Of a DNA stretch of 64,000 nucleotides, positions 47,411 through 58,866 are shown one piece after another. Source of the DNA: Hermetia illucens (lineage: Eukaryota; Arthropoda; Insecta; Diptera; Stratiomyidae); NCBI RefSeq assembly GCF_905115235.1, contig NC_051854.1:22790001-22854000 (forward strand), written 5' to 3'. The position numbers and the translations under genes are program-made. Below the pieces are notes generated by a model. The model ran no database searches. It worked only from the letters and a program-made list of their open reading frames with translations, and had not been told where the DNA came from. Positions within the stretch are counted from its first letter, which is position 1. The number at the start of each line of letters is the position of its first letter.

Positions 47411-49972
47411 ATTCATACGAATTTTACTTCGCTTTTTTTCTTCTATTCTAATTATAGCCCAGATTATTCAACCCGCCTGCTTTGACGAATAATACTAAGA
47501 TATTATCGTTCTATTTATCTTAATCTTTGCTATCAGTTTACTGTACTTTTTCACGAAATGTGAAGCCTGAGCCCAATGGTTTAGGGCCCTCTTGGTGGGT
47601 TAACTATCTGTAGAAAAGAATACATCTACAAAAAAATATTTGCACCTATATTCTCTTTCTTTTGGATTGAATGCTGTAATTTTCGCGTAACTAGGTACGA
47701 ACCCCCCTCAACCCTAAAAAAATGACTTTACTTGTCTAATGGTTTCCTATCTAGGGAAGTTCCGCACGTTTTTGGCTAACTTGGGTTATCGCCTTACTAC
47801 TATTGTTAGGCTCATTCGTGGCAACAATGATATGACAAAATTCTCAACAACGGTAATGAAGGCATGAATATCTTAGCAAACTTAAGGCAAAGTTGAGTTA
47901 CATTATCGCTTTCTTTCTTATTGCTCGTGTTCGATAGCTCTAAGACTTCGATGAGTTTCTTCAGTCTTGCCATTCTACCCTGATTTTGCGACTTCGTCTT
48001 TGAATTATGAACCTTATAATTCATTCAGGGTCTGAATCATACAACATTCCCATTCAAACTTCACAAACTTCAAGATTACCAATTTCTTCCATCATTTCAA
48101 CAGTTCGGCCTTTGGTTCTATTCCGCCTCTCGCTTGGTCAACAACTTGCTAGTAATAATTATTCGCTACTGGCATTACCCCGGAAACACAATCCATACGA
48201 CAATCTTATGTAAGAATCCCTTACTTATTATTCCATCATATACTAAACTTCTTTCATCTCTCACCATCTGAAAATTGCACTTACACAGCGTCGAATTCGA
48301 CATCATCTCTTTTCTCTCCACTTAACTCACTAATACCAACCCGTTTATTTACATTATATTCTCACTTAACACTGATTACTTAGTTAAATTTTTCTTGCTA
48401 AGAACCCAAGTGTCTACACACAGTACCAGGCTCCTTCTCAAACCTCAAGCAATGAGAACTTTGAAGATGCAGTTTCCATCTAGTTTCATCTCTCAGAACA
48501 GCAAATTCTATAATACCTTTTCACTTTCCTGGGCGACGATTATTCGCAAGATGCGTAAGAAACTAATTCGACAAGTCATGATCCCCCCCTCCCTAATTCG
48601 ACGAGTCATAAAGCCTGCGTTCGACCCCATGCGGTTCGAAAAAAATAAACCACCCGCCTTGCCTGCTGGGATGACCCCGAATTCCTCTGCTGTATATAAA
48701 GCGCCGTGGGTGCACATATTTTCGACAAAAAGGATCAACATTCGCTTGGGCGATACCCTAGCGGTACACTTGAAACACCGAATGTGGTTTCCTGACCTAT
48801 CAACTGATATTCAGTTCCTCTGCTTCTGGGGCGGGTTCCGTTTGCTCGCATGATTCCACGACTGATATTGCATCGGCGGAAATAAAAGTGCAGCCCAGAT
48901 GAATTGTGTTGTCCCCGCCGATTGGCCCCCGCTTAAAAACTACTAATGGCCACTTATGTTTGTATTTTGACCCGGTGTCATCTCATCCCAGAAATAATTC
49001 AAACCATGCCCGGTTGATGTCCCGTTCGGCCCTAATGTTCCCATTTATCTCATAAGCTGCTTTCGACTCCACTGCACTCATCGGCGATAAATTTCTTTCA
49101 ATAAGAGGCGACCGCGTGGTATATAATGAACGATCGCTTGAGCATGCATCTAAATCTTTTACAATGCACTGGGTTGGAGACATGGATAGTACGGATTCAC
49201 GACCAACCTATTTTCCACACAATATGCCTTTTTGATACTCCGGCACTCGACTATTGAATTCGGATACGTAACCTAAAAACTTTAGCATGTCTATCACTCT
49301 CTCGTGTACCTCATTCACTAGATTAGCCATTTCTTTACTGTTTTTCACCAATTCAACTACACTTTCACTTTTGCGCAGATTAACAGGGTTCTAAACTTTC
49401 GATGTTATCCCAATTTCCTTCCTCGTTTTGCATAACGTTTCCCAACAACCTAGTCAATAACACATCTACTTCCTCAAGAGCGCTCAAATTTTCCTCACCG
49501 ACTTCTGTTCGCTTCCCCTTACCCGCTAATTCGCTTACTATTTGATCCTGCAAATACTAAAAGGACCCTGTCGCAAATAGTCTTCTCTCTTCCACTGCAC
49601 AATCAAAGCGTCCGTTACTGGTGCCGCGCCGATCAGTTGCTAATTCGCGCTTTTGATATGGAAACTAGAACATGGGCTTTGAATGATATCAACGACCTGC
49701 CAATAGGTGAATAACCAGGTCACCACAAACCACTCTAGTTCTTTGGAGCTCATTCTCTTCCCTTGTCTACAATATATTAGAAAACATTAAGATTTATTCA
49801 AGTAATTACAAAAGAAAGCCTCGAATATGCTATTCCGTCAAATATTCCAAGCCTTATGTCCTCGCAGGCAAATTTTTGCCTCTCAATTATGAATAATTAG
49901 AAATTCTATTTTATTTTCTCATTCTCGCATGCCATTAAAATATAATACCATAAAAATGTATTCCATTTTCAG
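47411..49972. other. Unassigned DNA in the BUD23 intron
   Basis: No domain recognised. A 27-bp piece at 48388-48414 matches LINE-A (AAGAACCCAAGTGTCTAC region) on the minus strand. A 152-codon plus-strand frame (48395-48853) and a minus frame (49183-48983) have no recognisable family. Confidence 0.4.
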
Positions 49973-50010
49973 TTCTACAATGAAGACGAAGCGCAAAAAT
50001 ATTCAAACAA
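49973..50010 (+). CDS. Bud23: BUD23 exon 2
   Basis: 38 bp reading FYNEDEAQKYSN plus two bases of the next Asn, between TTTTCAG and GTGAGTAC. It fits the fly protein (FYNDAEAKKYSTN). Intron 50011-50067 (57 bp) follows. Confidence 0.93.
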
Positions 50011-50067
50011 GTGAGTACAATACTGCCGATTGTTTAATGCCTCTTGAAGCAACTATTTTCTCTTTAG

Positions 50068-50630
50068 CACTCGAATTATCGAAATTCAATGTGAAATGGC
50101 GGAGCGAGCCATTGAACTTCTTGCTCTTCCAGAGGACGAACCATGCTTCATTCTTGACATCGGCTGTGGATCAGGACTGTCGGGTGAATCACTTGAAGAA
50201 GCTGGTCACTCCTGGATAGGCATCGATATTTCAAAAGCAATGTTAGACATAGCCGTCGAACGCGAAGTAGAAGGATCATTAATTCTGGGCGATATGGGTC
50301 AAGGAATGCCATTCAAACCTGGAACATTTGACGGAGCCATCTCAATCTCAGCACTACAATGGCTGTGTAATGCCGACAAAACAACACATCATCCACAGAA
50401 ACGATTGTACACCTTCTTTTGCACACTGTTTTCCTGTTTAACCCGGACAGCCCGGGCGGTATTTCAATTCTACCCCGAAAATCCAGAACAAATCGAACTG
50501 GTTACGACACAGGCCATGAAAGCGGGCTTTTATGGTGGTTTAGTGGTAGATTATCCCAACTCAACTAAGGCGAAAAAGTATTTTCTGGTTTTAATGACTG
50601 GAGGAGTAGCGCAGTTGCCGCAGGCACTAG
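50068..50630 (+). CDS. Bud23: BUD23 exon 3, 18S rRNA (guanine-N7) methyltransferase core
   Basis: Encodes most of the SAM-dependent methyltransferase that, with the adaptor TRMT112, makes N7-methylguanosine in 18S rRNA and helps small-subunit export. The SAM motif I is [18 protein letters not shown], with the acidic post-motif in [20 protein letters not shown]. Further conserved blocks are [51 protein letters not shown] and [17 protein letters not shown] with [11 protein letters not shown]. The exon opens after CTTTAG, completing [20 protein letters not shown]. It ends GCACTAG before GTATTATT; the reading frame that continues past it (to 50641) is intron. Joined product 275 residues, against 276 in fly. 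Confidence 0.97.
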
Positions 50631-50685
50631 GTATTATTTGATAAAGTGTTTTTAGTTTTATTTTTCAACCTGATTATTCCCAAAG

Positions 50686-50873
50686 GTGATGATGCTGAAG
50701 AGCGAAGGATAGCCTTCACAAAGAAGCGTGAAATGATTAAAGCAGCTCGCGGTAAGCCATTGAAGAAATCAAGAGATTGGATTTTGCAGAAGAAAGAAAG
50801 AAGGAGGCGGCAAGGTTTGGAAACTAGAAAGGACACCAAGTACACGGGAAGGAAACGTAGTGGTAGATTTTAA
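50686..50873 (+). CDS. Bud23: BUD23 exon 4, C-terminus
   Basis: Starts after CCCAAAG at 50685 and completes Gly: G-DDAEERRIAFTKKREMIKAA, then KSRDWILQKKERRRRQGLET and DTKYTGRKRSGRF, stop at 50871-50873. The Lys/Arg-rich tail is typical of BUD23 and its likely nuclear localisation. Intron 50631-50685 is 55 bp. Confidence 0.96.
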
Positions 50874-50905
50874 GGTTCAAAAGTGGTTATTATTGGTTAA
50901 CTCCT

Positions 50906-50911
50906 AATAAA
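50906..50911 (+). terminator. BUD23 poly(A) signal
   Basis: AATAAA 33 bases after the stop. It leaves about 300 bp to the J-protein stop at 51217, so the two 3' UTRs are close but probably do not overlap. Confidence 0.65.
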
Positions 50912-51106
50912 CTGTTTTTAAGAAGATTGAAACCGTTGTATGCATATTCATTCAAAATAAGGGCGAAAATTATTTTTTTCCTTATAGAGAACTCGAAAAT
51001 TAGAATATAAAACAAATGTGGTTTGGCTAAGTAAACTAGGAAATGCAAACACATGATTTCTTATCAACAGGATGATGCCCAGCATCGTCAATCCTCACAA
51101 TTCTTC

Positions 51107-51112
51107 TTTAAT
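51107..51112 (-). terminator. Possible J-protein poly(A) signal (ATTAAA)
   Basis: Minus-strand ATTAAA about 105 bases downstream of the stop; a weaker variant, and no AATAAA was seen nearby. Confidence 0.4.
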
Positions 51113-51216
51113 TAAAATATTTATGTACAGCAAAAATAATTTACACCTTATTACGTACTAAAAAAAATTGTTACTAAACATTCTTCGTTGACAACAGAAT
51201 TGTCATGTTCGTATCA

Positions 51217-51701
51217 TTAATTCTTCGCTTGTTGCACTATTTTCTTATCCAAGTCATTACTACCACTCACTTGTACTGTCGTCTTATTTTGCTGGTCGTC
51301 AATACTATTTTCTACTTCTATCGCGGGTGGACCTTTCTCAAGAAATACATCTAAACCGCTCTCTTGCTTGAATACTAAGAACATGCATGCAAAAAGAAAT
51401 GCTATCCCAATGAGAAGAATTTCTTTCTCTAAGGTCGCCACATCCGCTGCTCGTTTCCTTTCTTTCGTTTCGAATTTCTCCTTTGCTGCTTTACGTCGTT
51501 CGAAAGAAGCACCATAATGGGCTCGCGACCATTCATCAAAATTATATATCGGAGTACGACCAGATGCATGAGGAACTTGGGATTTTTTCATATGCGCTTT
51601 GTAGAATTTGGTTTGAGGGTCATCCGGTTCTTCCTTGACGTCTTCATCGTGAAAACGAGGCCGCATATGGGCATACTGAGACCCTGCCGTATGAATAATT
51701 C
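51217..51701 (-). CDS. DNAJC30-type J-protein, last exon
   Basis: Second exon of the J-domain gene starting at 59173. Acceptor ATTCCAG ends at 51702; the joined codon gives DKG-IIHTAGSQYAHMRPRFHD. Later features are TPIYNFDEWSRAHYGASFER, which matches the human DNAJC30 NFDAFYQAHYG block, a charged ERRKAAKEKFETKERKR helix, a hydrophobic segment ILLIGIAFLFACMFLVF (one membrane span) and a hydrophilic tail ending VQQAKN. The stop is at 51217. Joined product 263 residues. Mammalian DNAJC30 is a mitochondrial J-protein that interacts with ATP synthase and complex I; the same role is inferred here. BUD23 lies tail to tail, 343 bp away. Confidence 0.92.
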
Positions 51702-52289
51702 CTGGAATTGATTAAAAATACATATTTATATACCTAAAAGTCTAAATATGTGAAGGTTTTGCTTAAGAAGGAAATAAATAAATTAGTCCCATCCCTTGGC
51801 TTCCAACGCTAAGATCTGGTCTTGGGGACAGCATAGGGATAGGATTAGCAACAGGACGTGGGATGGGAAACATTGGGAATTAGAAACTAAGGATTGATGC
51901 TAATAATGGGTACGTTTTGCCCATTGCGACTGGAAGTAATTACCGGTGTATAATACTGCTCTACCTTGCAATTGAGATGATCACGGAATAGATTCTCTTC
52001 GGCGTATTCAATCTGCATGACCTGAGTGAGAGGGTTTGGATGTGTCTGATATTTGATTAAAAAGTCAAAGACGTTACGGACAATGACAATGTTGATGCGG
52101 GGAGTTTGGCAGGAATTATATAGGATTTGGTTGAAAATAGACTTCATTCCTATAGATATTAAACCACTGGAGGACGATCTTCCATTCTCGCACAGGGAGT
52201 CATTCTTTTTGAGACTCGGAACTATCGGACCAGAAAGCCGAAATTGAGGGGAGGTCTAATGAACTCTTTGTAGCATAACAGTTTAATTT

Positions 52290-52630
52290 GCTAAGGCATT
52301 GCAGCGACGTATTTTAGGATCGGATACGGCGATTATCAAGCACTGTAATCGTTGGTGCAACAATCCAATTGGCGCAGAGCCTTGAAGGATGTAGAGCACT
52401 TCATTCAAGACCGTAACGGTACACTACAGTACACAGTGGAGGACAATGTGGTCAGCATTGCGCTCATCCGAAATTATTACCCTGATTTGACTCAGGTACT
52501 CATTCACAGCTGAGTTGGCTTGTATTCGACGTCAAATCACGATACAAATCCCACTGCCACCAGTGAGATTTGAACCGCGACCTTCCGTACGACAGTCTTG
52601 TGCTCTAACCACTTAGCTATCCGGACACAA
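52290..52630 (-). mobile_element. tRNA-derived SINE
   Basis: Minus-strand unit starting near 52625. A-box TAGCTAAGTGG (52609-52619) and B-box GGTTCAAATCT (52566-52576) form an RNA polymerase III promoter. The tRNA-like head, GTGTCCGGATAGC on, runs into an unrelated body (ATCCAATTGGATTG-type sequence, with TGTACTGTAGTGTACCG) to about 52290. The body length and lack of a tRNA-like acceptor stem argue for a SINE and against a functional tRNA gene. It lies in the J-protein intron. Confidence 0.82.
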
Positions 52631-52759
52631 TCCAAATCGAAAAAACTCAACCTAAAGCGAATGGTATAGTGTGCCGAACGAAAGCACTGGGGTGCAGCCC
52701 CAGGTTGACAAACTTTGTGTGTTTATAGGGGCCACTAGGCATGCGGACCATGGGACCAT

Positions 52760-53560
52760 ATGAAAATAAAGATGAGCAGCAAATAAGAAATTAAAATGAG
52801 GACGATAACGACCTCCTTTGTATCAGTAGTAAGAACTGCCAGGAGGCGTTGCTCGAAGGCAAAGTGGCTCACGTATGGTGACATGCAGGTAACGTCCACA
52901 ATGGGATGCCCTATAACCTCTACAGTAGGACCTTGTAGTAGTGGCCTAATAGTCTTACTAAATGGAGTGGAGGTTTATGCTCAAGGATACGTTGATGACA
53001 TTAATGTATTCATATCTAGAAAGTTTCTGCAAACGATCTTAGAGCTGGTATAACGAATCCCAGCAAAACCATTCTTTTTCGTTCACCAAAGGAAAAAATT
53101 AGATAAACTCAACCGGCCATCCTTCTTTCGTGAACGTTTTCAGTTAGCAAATGAGGCAAACTATCTGGGAGTGATCTTGGATATGGAGTTAAATTGGAAT
53201 AAATATTCCGAATATGTATGTAACGAAAGAGAGTAAGCGAACACTTTTCGTCACAAAAAGTGCCGTAGGTAATATATACATTGTTACCATTCAGAACTTG
53301 GTAGGGTATAGCGGGTCAACCATACCCACGCGACATCGCTCGCGATTACCGAGAACGCCCTTCAGTTCCCCCCACGACTTCTCGAGACGCCCGTACTCCT
53401 CAACACTCGTCGGCCATCTTAGGACAGTAGATTGGACTGTACGGCGTAGCCAGCAATGCAATTATCGTCCTTACTTAATGTGTGACTTGCCACTTCCACC
53501 AGAGTGCATATGAGTGCCAGGCCTATGCGTCGACCGAGTTTTTCGTTTAAGATAAGGTCA
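52760..53560 (+). mobile_element. LOA-like LINE fragment, RT
   Basis: Plus-strand. Reads DMQVTSTMGCPITSTVGPCS, LIVLLNGVEVYAQGYVDDIN (catalytic YADD changed to YVDD), NPSKTIL-type sequence, KLDKLNRPSFFRERFQ, NYLGVILDMELNWNKYSEYV (53155-53216). It then decays, with no recognisable RNase H. Belongs with 54430-56110 and 15095-18190. Confidence 0.75.
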
Positions 53561-54079
53561 TGTCAAAGTACTCTGATGATACGACGCAAATAGGCATTGA
53601 CGAAGGCTCGTAGCTAACATTAGCAAAGAACAGTCTTCATTTTACCTTGGTGTTGAAATGATTGCATTTCCAGATTTTAGATAGGGCAGGGATGTAATAT
53701 CTGCGGAGCGATTAAAGACAAGAAGTGTTGATAGTGACCAAGGTTCACGAATTCCTAAATACTATTTGGTCTCACGAAACTATGACGGTAGTTTGGCGTA
53801 AAAGTGTAATTTACCTTTTTTTTTTAAAAAAAGCGGCAAACTTCTTTGTGTACATATTACAAACTGCTGTAAAAATAACCGCAATAACAACATTCGAACC
53901 CTTTTCAAAAAAGACGACGGTGGAGTGAAAAGTTTGCGCCCTGATTAAGAAATGGTGCTAGAATTCAACATGAAAAACTCTTCTCCATGATATTCAACAG
54001 TAAAATAGTAGCCACACGAGCACTGATGACGTAACAAGTTCAAGACGCCTTGCTGAAGTCAAAACTGTAGTAGAAGGTG

Positions 54080-54335
54080 TCGCAGTTCGGAAGGAAGTAA
54101 GATAGCTGAAACAACTAGAATATGAACCGAACGTGCGCACAATATTTTACAAGAACATTTTAGCAGGGGTTCTCTGCTAGATGGCACCTTACAAGCGAAA
54201 ACTCGGCGATTTTTTGCGTAGGTTTGTAACTGTGGATGAAAATTTGGTTCCCCATTATAGTTCTGAAACGGAACCACTTTATCAGGCCGGACACTTTTCA
54301 CTCCGCCCTTGCATTGCCGGCGAACTTGAACTATT
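54080..54335 (+). mobile_element. mariner remnant
   Basis: ERAHNILQEHFSRGSL (about 54129-54177) followed in another frame by GDFLRRFVTVDENLVPHYSS (54205-54265). This matches the helix-turn-helix end and the first catalytic Asp region of a mariner transposase of a different subfamily from the one at 1591. No terminal repeats seen; probably a heavily deleted copy. Confidence 0.6.
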
Positions 54336-54429
54336 AGGAAGGATGGTAACGTGGAATGTCAACGATTGATCAGATATGCTCATTAAAACAGATGTTAGAA
54401 AAGTACTGAGAATATACCGTCGATGTACA

Positions 54430-56110
54430 TTAAATATTGCCTAAAATTTGACTTTCCAACGCAACTGATTTGACCCATCAGAATGACAATGAGTCAATCT
54501 AGCGCTAAAATAAAGATACAGAATTAACCAATAGCACTATAGGCAAATCCACGGAAACAACACTCCATGAGTTCACGGCAATAATTGAAAAAACAATGTT
54601 CGAAAAGGAAAGCGCCTTAGGCACATTATGAACATCCAAGATGTCTTCAATTATGCCTTATTCGCAGAAATTCGCGTCGCGGCAAGGATTCCATCCGCTG
54701 TTAATCAGTTGGATCCTTCACATGCTGAAATGGAGAATAATCTACATACTGCCCGGCCAGAAATCTATCGAAGCAGGATGTCTTAGGGACTGCCCACAGG
54801 AAGAGGTTCTCTCTCCTCTGTTATGGTTCCTGGTAATAGACACCTTGCTATCGCTCCTGGATGACATAAAACTCTTCCCCCAAGATTAGGGGACGATCTA
54901 GTCGTAACAAGTATCGGCAAGACACATTATGTAACCGCTTGAATGCAACTCTGCATGTAATCCACAGTTGCCTCCGTAACGGTAGGAAGACTAGCCTAGT
55001 TATATGCACTAGGAGCGTCTGGTGGGGCGGAAATCATGCTGGTACAGTCAAATATTTAACAGTACATACCCCCAAGCCAACATGGGAGCATTATATCCAG
55101 GAACAATATCAGAAACCCTGTAGATTAGGGGACTTTCACCACAACAGATTCATTGGATGTATATATCCATAATAAAGCCCTCCCTCCATCGTCGGCCGCG
55201 ACTGAACTTTGCTAACAGCAGGAAGCAGCTGGCGCAGATACAAAGGCTCGATTGCCTAAGTATTACTGAAGCAATGCATACTACACCGACCGCGGCACTG
55301 TAAGCTATCCTAAATCTACCCCCATTCATTTGGAGATGAAACGGAAAGCAACCAACGCATTTAGACTCGATACCATTGGCGCGTGGAAAGGAGGCCAATC
55401 ATACGGTCATGCATCCATCTGGAAATTCCTTGATAAACATCCGGTGGCTTTGATGCCGATCGATCATATGGTTTCCAGATTCGTCTTTGAAAATAAATAC
55501 TCTTCTGTAATCATCAAAAGAGAAAAATGGTCAGAAAATGGCCACGAGTATTTCAAGATTACAGACCAGTCATGCAAGACGGATCGGTCGCCGGGGTGTT
55601 CTCGGACCCTTGGAAAAATGACGACCATATTTCAGGCGAAGATATTTGCCCCAAAAATGGCGGGGTTTCAACATTCGAATCTGTTCTGGCAGTCGAGCAG
55701 CGTTATCAGCACTAAACAACAGCAGCATATCAAGCCAGTTGATTTAAGAGAAACTCGAAATCTTGCCAATAGGCGAAAATCTTTGTGAGGGAACCCAGGG
55801 CACTTTTGCTGTGGGACATTAAAACCCTAGTAGGAATTTTGACGGGACATTGCCAATTAAAGTACCATATGGCAAAAATTGGAAGTTCGCTTCAACTGTA
55901 TGCAGCCAATGTGTGGTGGAAGACGGGGCGGACCTCGATAAGGTTCTCTTCAACGAAGAATCTCCGCACTCTCTGCTTTTGGAGAATGTTTTCAAAATTG
56001 CAAAAGGCTGCAAACAACGCCATTGAATAGGCGTTTTTACTTTGACGAGATCTGAGTGCTCGAAACTACTACTCTCTCCACTAAACGAAACTAAAAAACT
56101 AATAATATAT
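54430..56110 (+). mobile_element. LOA-like LINE fragment, RT to C-terminal region
   Basis: Plus-strand. CPQEEVLSPLLWFLVIDTLL (54791-54850, RT motif PQGGVLSPLLW), then a deletion of the YADD region, ITEAMHTTPTAAL (about 55255-55295), a decayed RNase H, and IKTLVGILTGHCQLKYHMAK (55810-55875) with a degraded Cys/His motif. Order and motifs are those of 15095-18190. Confidence 0.75.
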
Positions 56111-56719
56111 TTCGACCCAGACTGGCCCCAACATTATTCAACATCTGCATGGAGTATAGAATCTGAAAGATGCCAGTTGATGTAGATGAGACGCTATTGT
56201 TTAAATTATCCCAGATAGTGGTGTTATAATATGGAAAGTCCACACGGCAAAAACATAAAAAAGTACTAACCTGAAGCGAGTCAGCGTAGAGAGTGAATAA
56301 ATCTCCCATGCTGCTTCGCTCCGATTACTCGCACGCCCACCAATTCTCACCATGTGCTTCGAGTAATCGCTGTTTTTTATGTATACAGTTTTAATGCAAT
56401 TCATGCATATTGATGCATTGCCTCTTTTTATTGCTACCGAAGATTGATGTGCCTATCTTGGTTTCTAAACTAAACCGGTTAGTCACCAGATAGCTTCAAG
56501 CCAATCTTGACCCTCTATAGGATGTAGTTCTGCTGCGTTCATGCCGGCGACTCTATATTAGGAAAGCATAGAAACTCTAGTTGGCCCTCAGCCGAGGGTA
56601 GGTTGCGCTTTCGGCCAATGGATCCCTTGAGCTAATCGGCCAGGGGTTCTAGGACATTAGTTAGATTTTGGCCACAGCGCTAATTGTGCTTCACTTCGTG
56701 AAGTAGACACTTCCACCTA
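56111..56719. other. Unassigned DNA
   Basis: No recognised coding or repeat within the J-protein intron. Confidence 0.4.
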
Positions 56720-57000
56720 CATTCATTGAATCAATTTGTTATTCAAAATCGGTTCCGAGCGAGTTGTGTCCTGTCGCCGATACTATTCATACTCCCTATT
56801 TTTTGTGTTTTCAATGTTGCCTTTTCTGGAGGACGCGGAAGTTTTACACGGATCGTTACATCGATCCTCAAACGGTTCACCTACAATGATAAACTTTGTT
56901 TGCTCTCTTACCAAGCAATGAAGCCTGATCAAATGACTTTTGATTGGGAGGAGGCAGGCAGAACGGGTTGAAGATAAATCCCAGCAAAACAAATGTTCTC
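56720..57000 (+). mobile_element. LINE RT fragment of CR1/Jockey-group type
   Basis: SPILFILPIFCVFNVAFSGG (56777-56837) and, after a break, DKLCLLSYQAMKPDQM with WEEAGRTG, matching the LDYADDICLLSHQ-type motif region. The catalytic ADD is lost (NDKLCLL). Related in style to the element at 38560-40670. Confidence 0.65.
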
Positions 57001-57069
57001 AACGGACGGGCTATTGCTCTTTCCCTACCTCTACTAATAGTCAGGGTATTAAAGACTTCGCTCGGTTGA

Positions 57070-58400
57070 TATTACTTGGTTGCGTTATTTGTACTGTATT
57101 TTGTACCCAGTGGCCAAAGGGTAGTATAGTTCCCAGGGCGAAACGTGGATTGGTACCCACGAAGGAGCATAAAACCAGGGAAACGCCTGCTGAACCAATA
57201 CCAACAGCTCTACTACCAAACCCAATCACCACCTCCACGTGGTGACCGCTGGGAGCTCTTTCTTAACGAAAAGCTGCAGACGGAGAAGGATGAAGGCGAG
57301 ACTCCCGCGCCTAAAAACGGGACAAATTGTATCAACTGGTCCTCCAGTTTGAGGGTTGGGCAGGGCTGATAACCCTACACGGAAACCCAAAGTTACGAAG
57401 CCGCAACAGGAGCCTCGGATTGGATGAATAACACAACGACAATCCCGGCAACGACAACGGAATGACGATTTGCCCATGTTCTCATGGAACGTGGACTCCC
57501 TGTACAGAGATGGAGCTGCCAAGCAACTAGCCGACACTCTGTCCCAATATAGATAGGGCTAATGTAACAGCGTTGCAAGAGGCCGGGGTCGGTTTCCTGG
57601 AGAAGAGTCACTACACCATATATTATAGCGGCTATCCAGTAAACCATGTGCTCGGAGTAGGTTTCTTAGTCAGTCAAAAAATAAAACCTGCTGTTATCGG
57701 CTTTGAAAACATAAACGAAAGGCTATGCACTCTGCGCTAGCGGGGCAAATTTAGTAATGTAAGCATCATTAACGTTCACGCCCCTACAGAGTGGAAGAAG
57801 GATACCTTCTACGAGGCAGTAGAACGAACCCTCGAAGCCTGTCCCAAGTATGATATCAAAATCACACATGGGGATTTTAACAGCCAAGTATGGATAGAGC
57901 CCGTATTCAGGCGATACGGTAGCTCCCATAGCTTACATCAAAATACAAATGATAACGGACTGCGGATTATTCAATTAGTAGTGTCACACAAAATGGTTGT
58001 TGGAAGTACCTGGTTCGCGCGGAAAGCGGTCCACAAACATACATGGGCCTCTCCAGACGGGACCACTTTCAAACAAATTGACCACGTGTTGATCGAACGC
58101 CGTCACCTCTCAGCCTTAATGAATGTCAGAACATATAGAGGGGCCAATATAGACTTGAATCACTATCTCATTGGCATGGTGCTTCGAGCCGATCGGAAAT
58201 AACAACACCACCCAGAATCTCCTCTGACAATCAGGTGAGATTTAACACTGAAGCCGTCCACAATACAGCCCTCCGTAACACCTATAAGAGGGAAATGGAT
58301 GCCGCAATAACCGCAGTCAACAGAGATGCTGGAGATGAAGCACCTAAAATTTGGGAATGGAGTAACCTCATTAAAATTATCTTGGATGGTAAAATTGCCG
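57070..58400 (+). mobile_element. LINE-A copy 8, 5' region and endonuclease
   Basis: Only copy that shows the 5' region. 57070-57242 is the presumed leader (also at 26770-26925). It is followed by KNGTNCINWSSSLRVGQG and, from about 57550, the endonuclease: NVTALQEAGVGFLEKSHYTI (catalytic Glu), HVLGVGFLVSQKIKPAVIGF, TFYEAVERTLEACPKYDIKI, HGDFNSQVWIEPVF, WASPDGTTFKQIDHVLIERR (58040-58105) and NHYLIGMVLRAD (catalytic SDH changed to LNH). It diverges near 58345. Several frame breaks. Confidence 0.87.
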
Positions 58401-58866
58401 CAAATTCTACACGCTTATCGTCACACATTGAGGAAGAGGATACCGACTCATCTTTCGGTCCATTTTCTCCTTTGGGGCATTTCTAATAACGATCTTGGAG
58501 ATCCTGTGTGCAACTCTTCGATACCGCTAAGTCAAAATAGAGATTTACCTCTGGATTGAATACGCTGTACCAGGCGCTCACCAGGATTTAATCGCACAGT
58601 GATAATTTCCTGACTAAGGAGAAAATGTATTCATGAATCACAGGCGCATATATCAAAACAGGCTTAATGACAATATCAAACTGTTCGGCAAAGTGAGAAT
58701 AATCCAATGCAAAGAAGATATTCAGCTATCATGAGAAAACCCAGTAGCAGTTAATATAACACAATTCACATCAGAACCAATGACAGGCTCCAGAGTTGCT
58801 CCTAAAATCTGTTATATGAATCAAATTATATATTCAGACGTTAATTTTATTCATGCATTCAGTTAC

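Larger units (their letters stand above)
42751..49972 (+). other. BUD23 first intron, 7.2 kb, filled with mobile elements
   Basis: GTAAGT donor at 42751, TTTTCAG acceptor ending at 49972. It contains LINE-A copy 7, an R4/Dong-like LINE, a small LINE-A scrap and a Penelope-like fragment. Unassigned stretches are 42751-43040, 46380-46735, 46845-47090 and 47415-49972. Confidence 0.9.
51702..58866 (-). other. J-protein intron, 7.2 kb, filled with mobile elements
   Basis: Phase-1 intron of 7165 bp with a GTAAC donor at 58866 and an ATTCCAG acceptor. It contains a tRNA-derived SINE, two LOA-like fragments, a mariner remnant, a CR1-like RT piece and the 5' part of a LINE-A. Unassigned: 51720-52290, 53560-54075, 56110-56700 and 58400-58860. 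Confidence 0.88.

Noticed and set aside
48395-48853. 152-codon plus-strand open frame in the BUD23 intron
   Set aside because: Begins in a small LINE-A scrap and has no conserved motif.
52560-52625. A tRNA gene
   Set aside because: Has A- and B-boxes but runs into a 250-bp SINE body and no acceptor stem closes.
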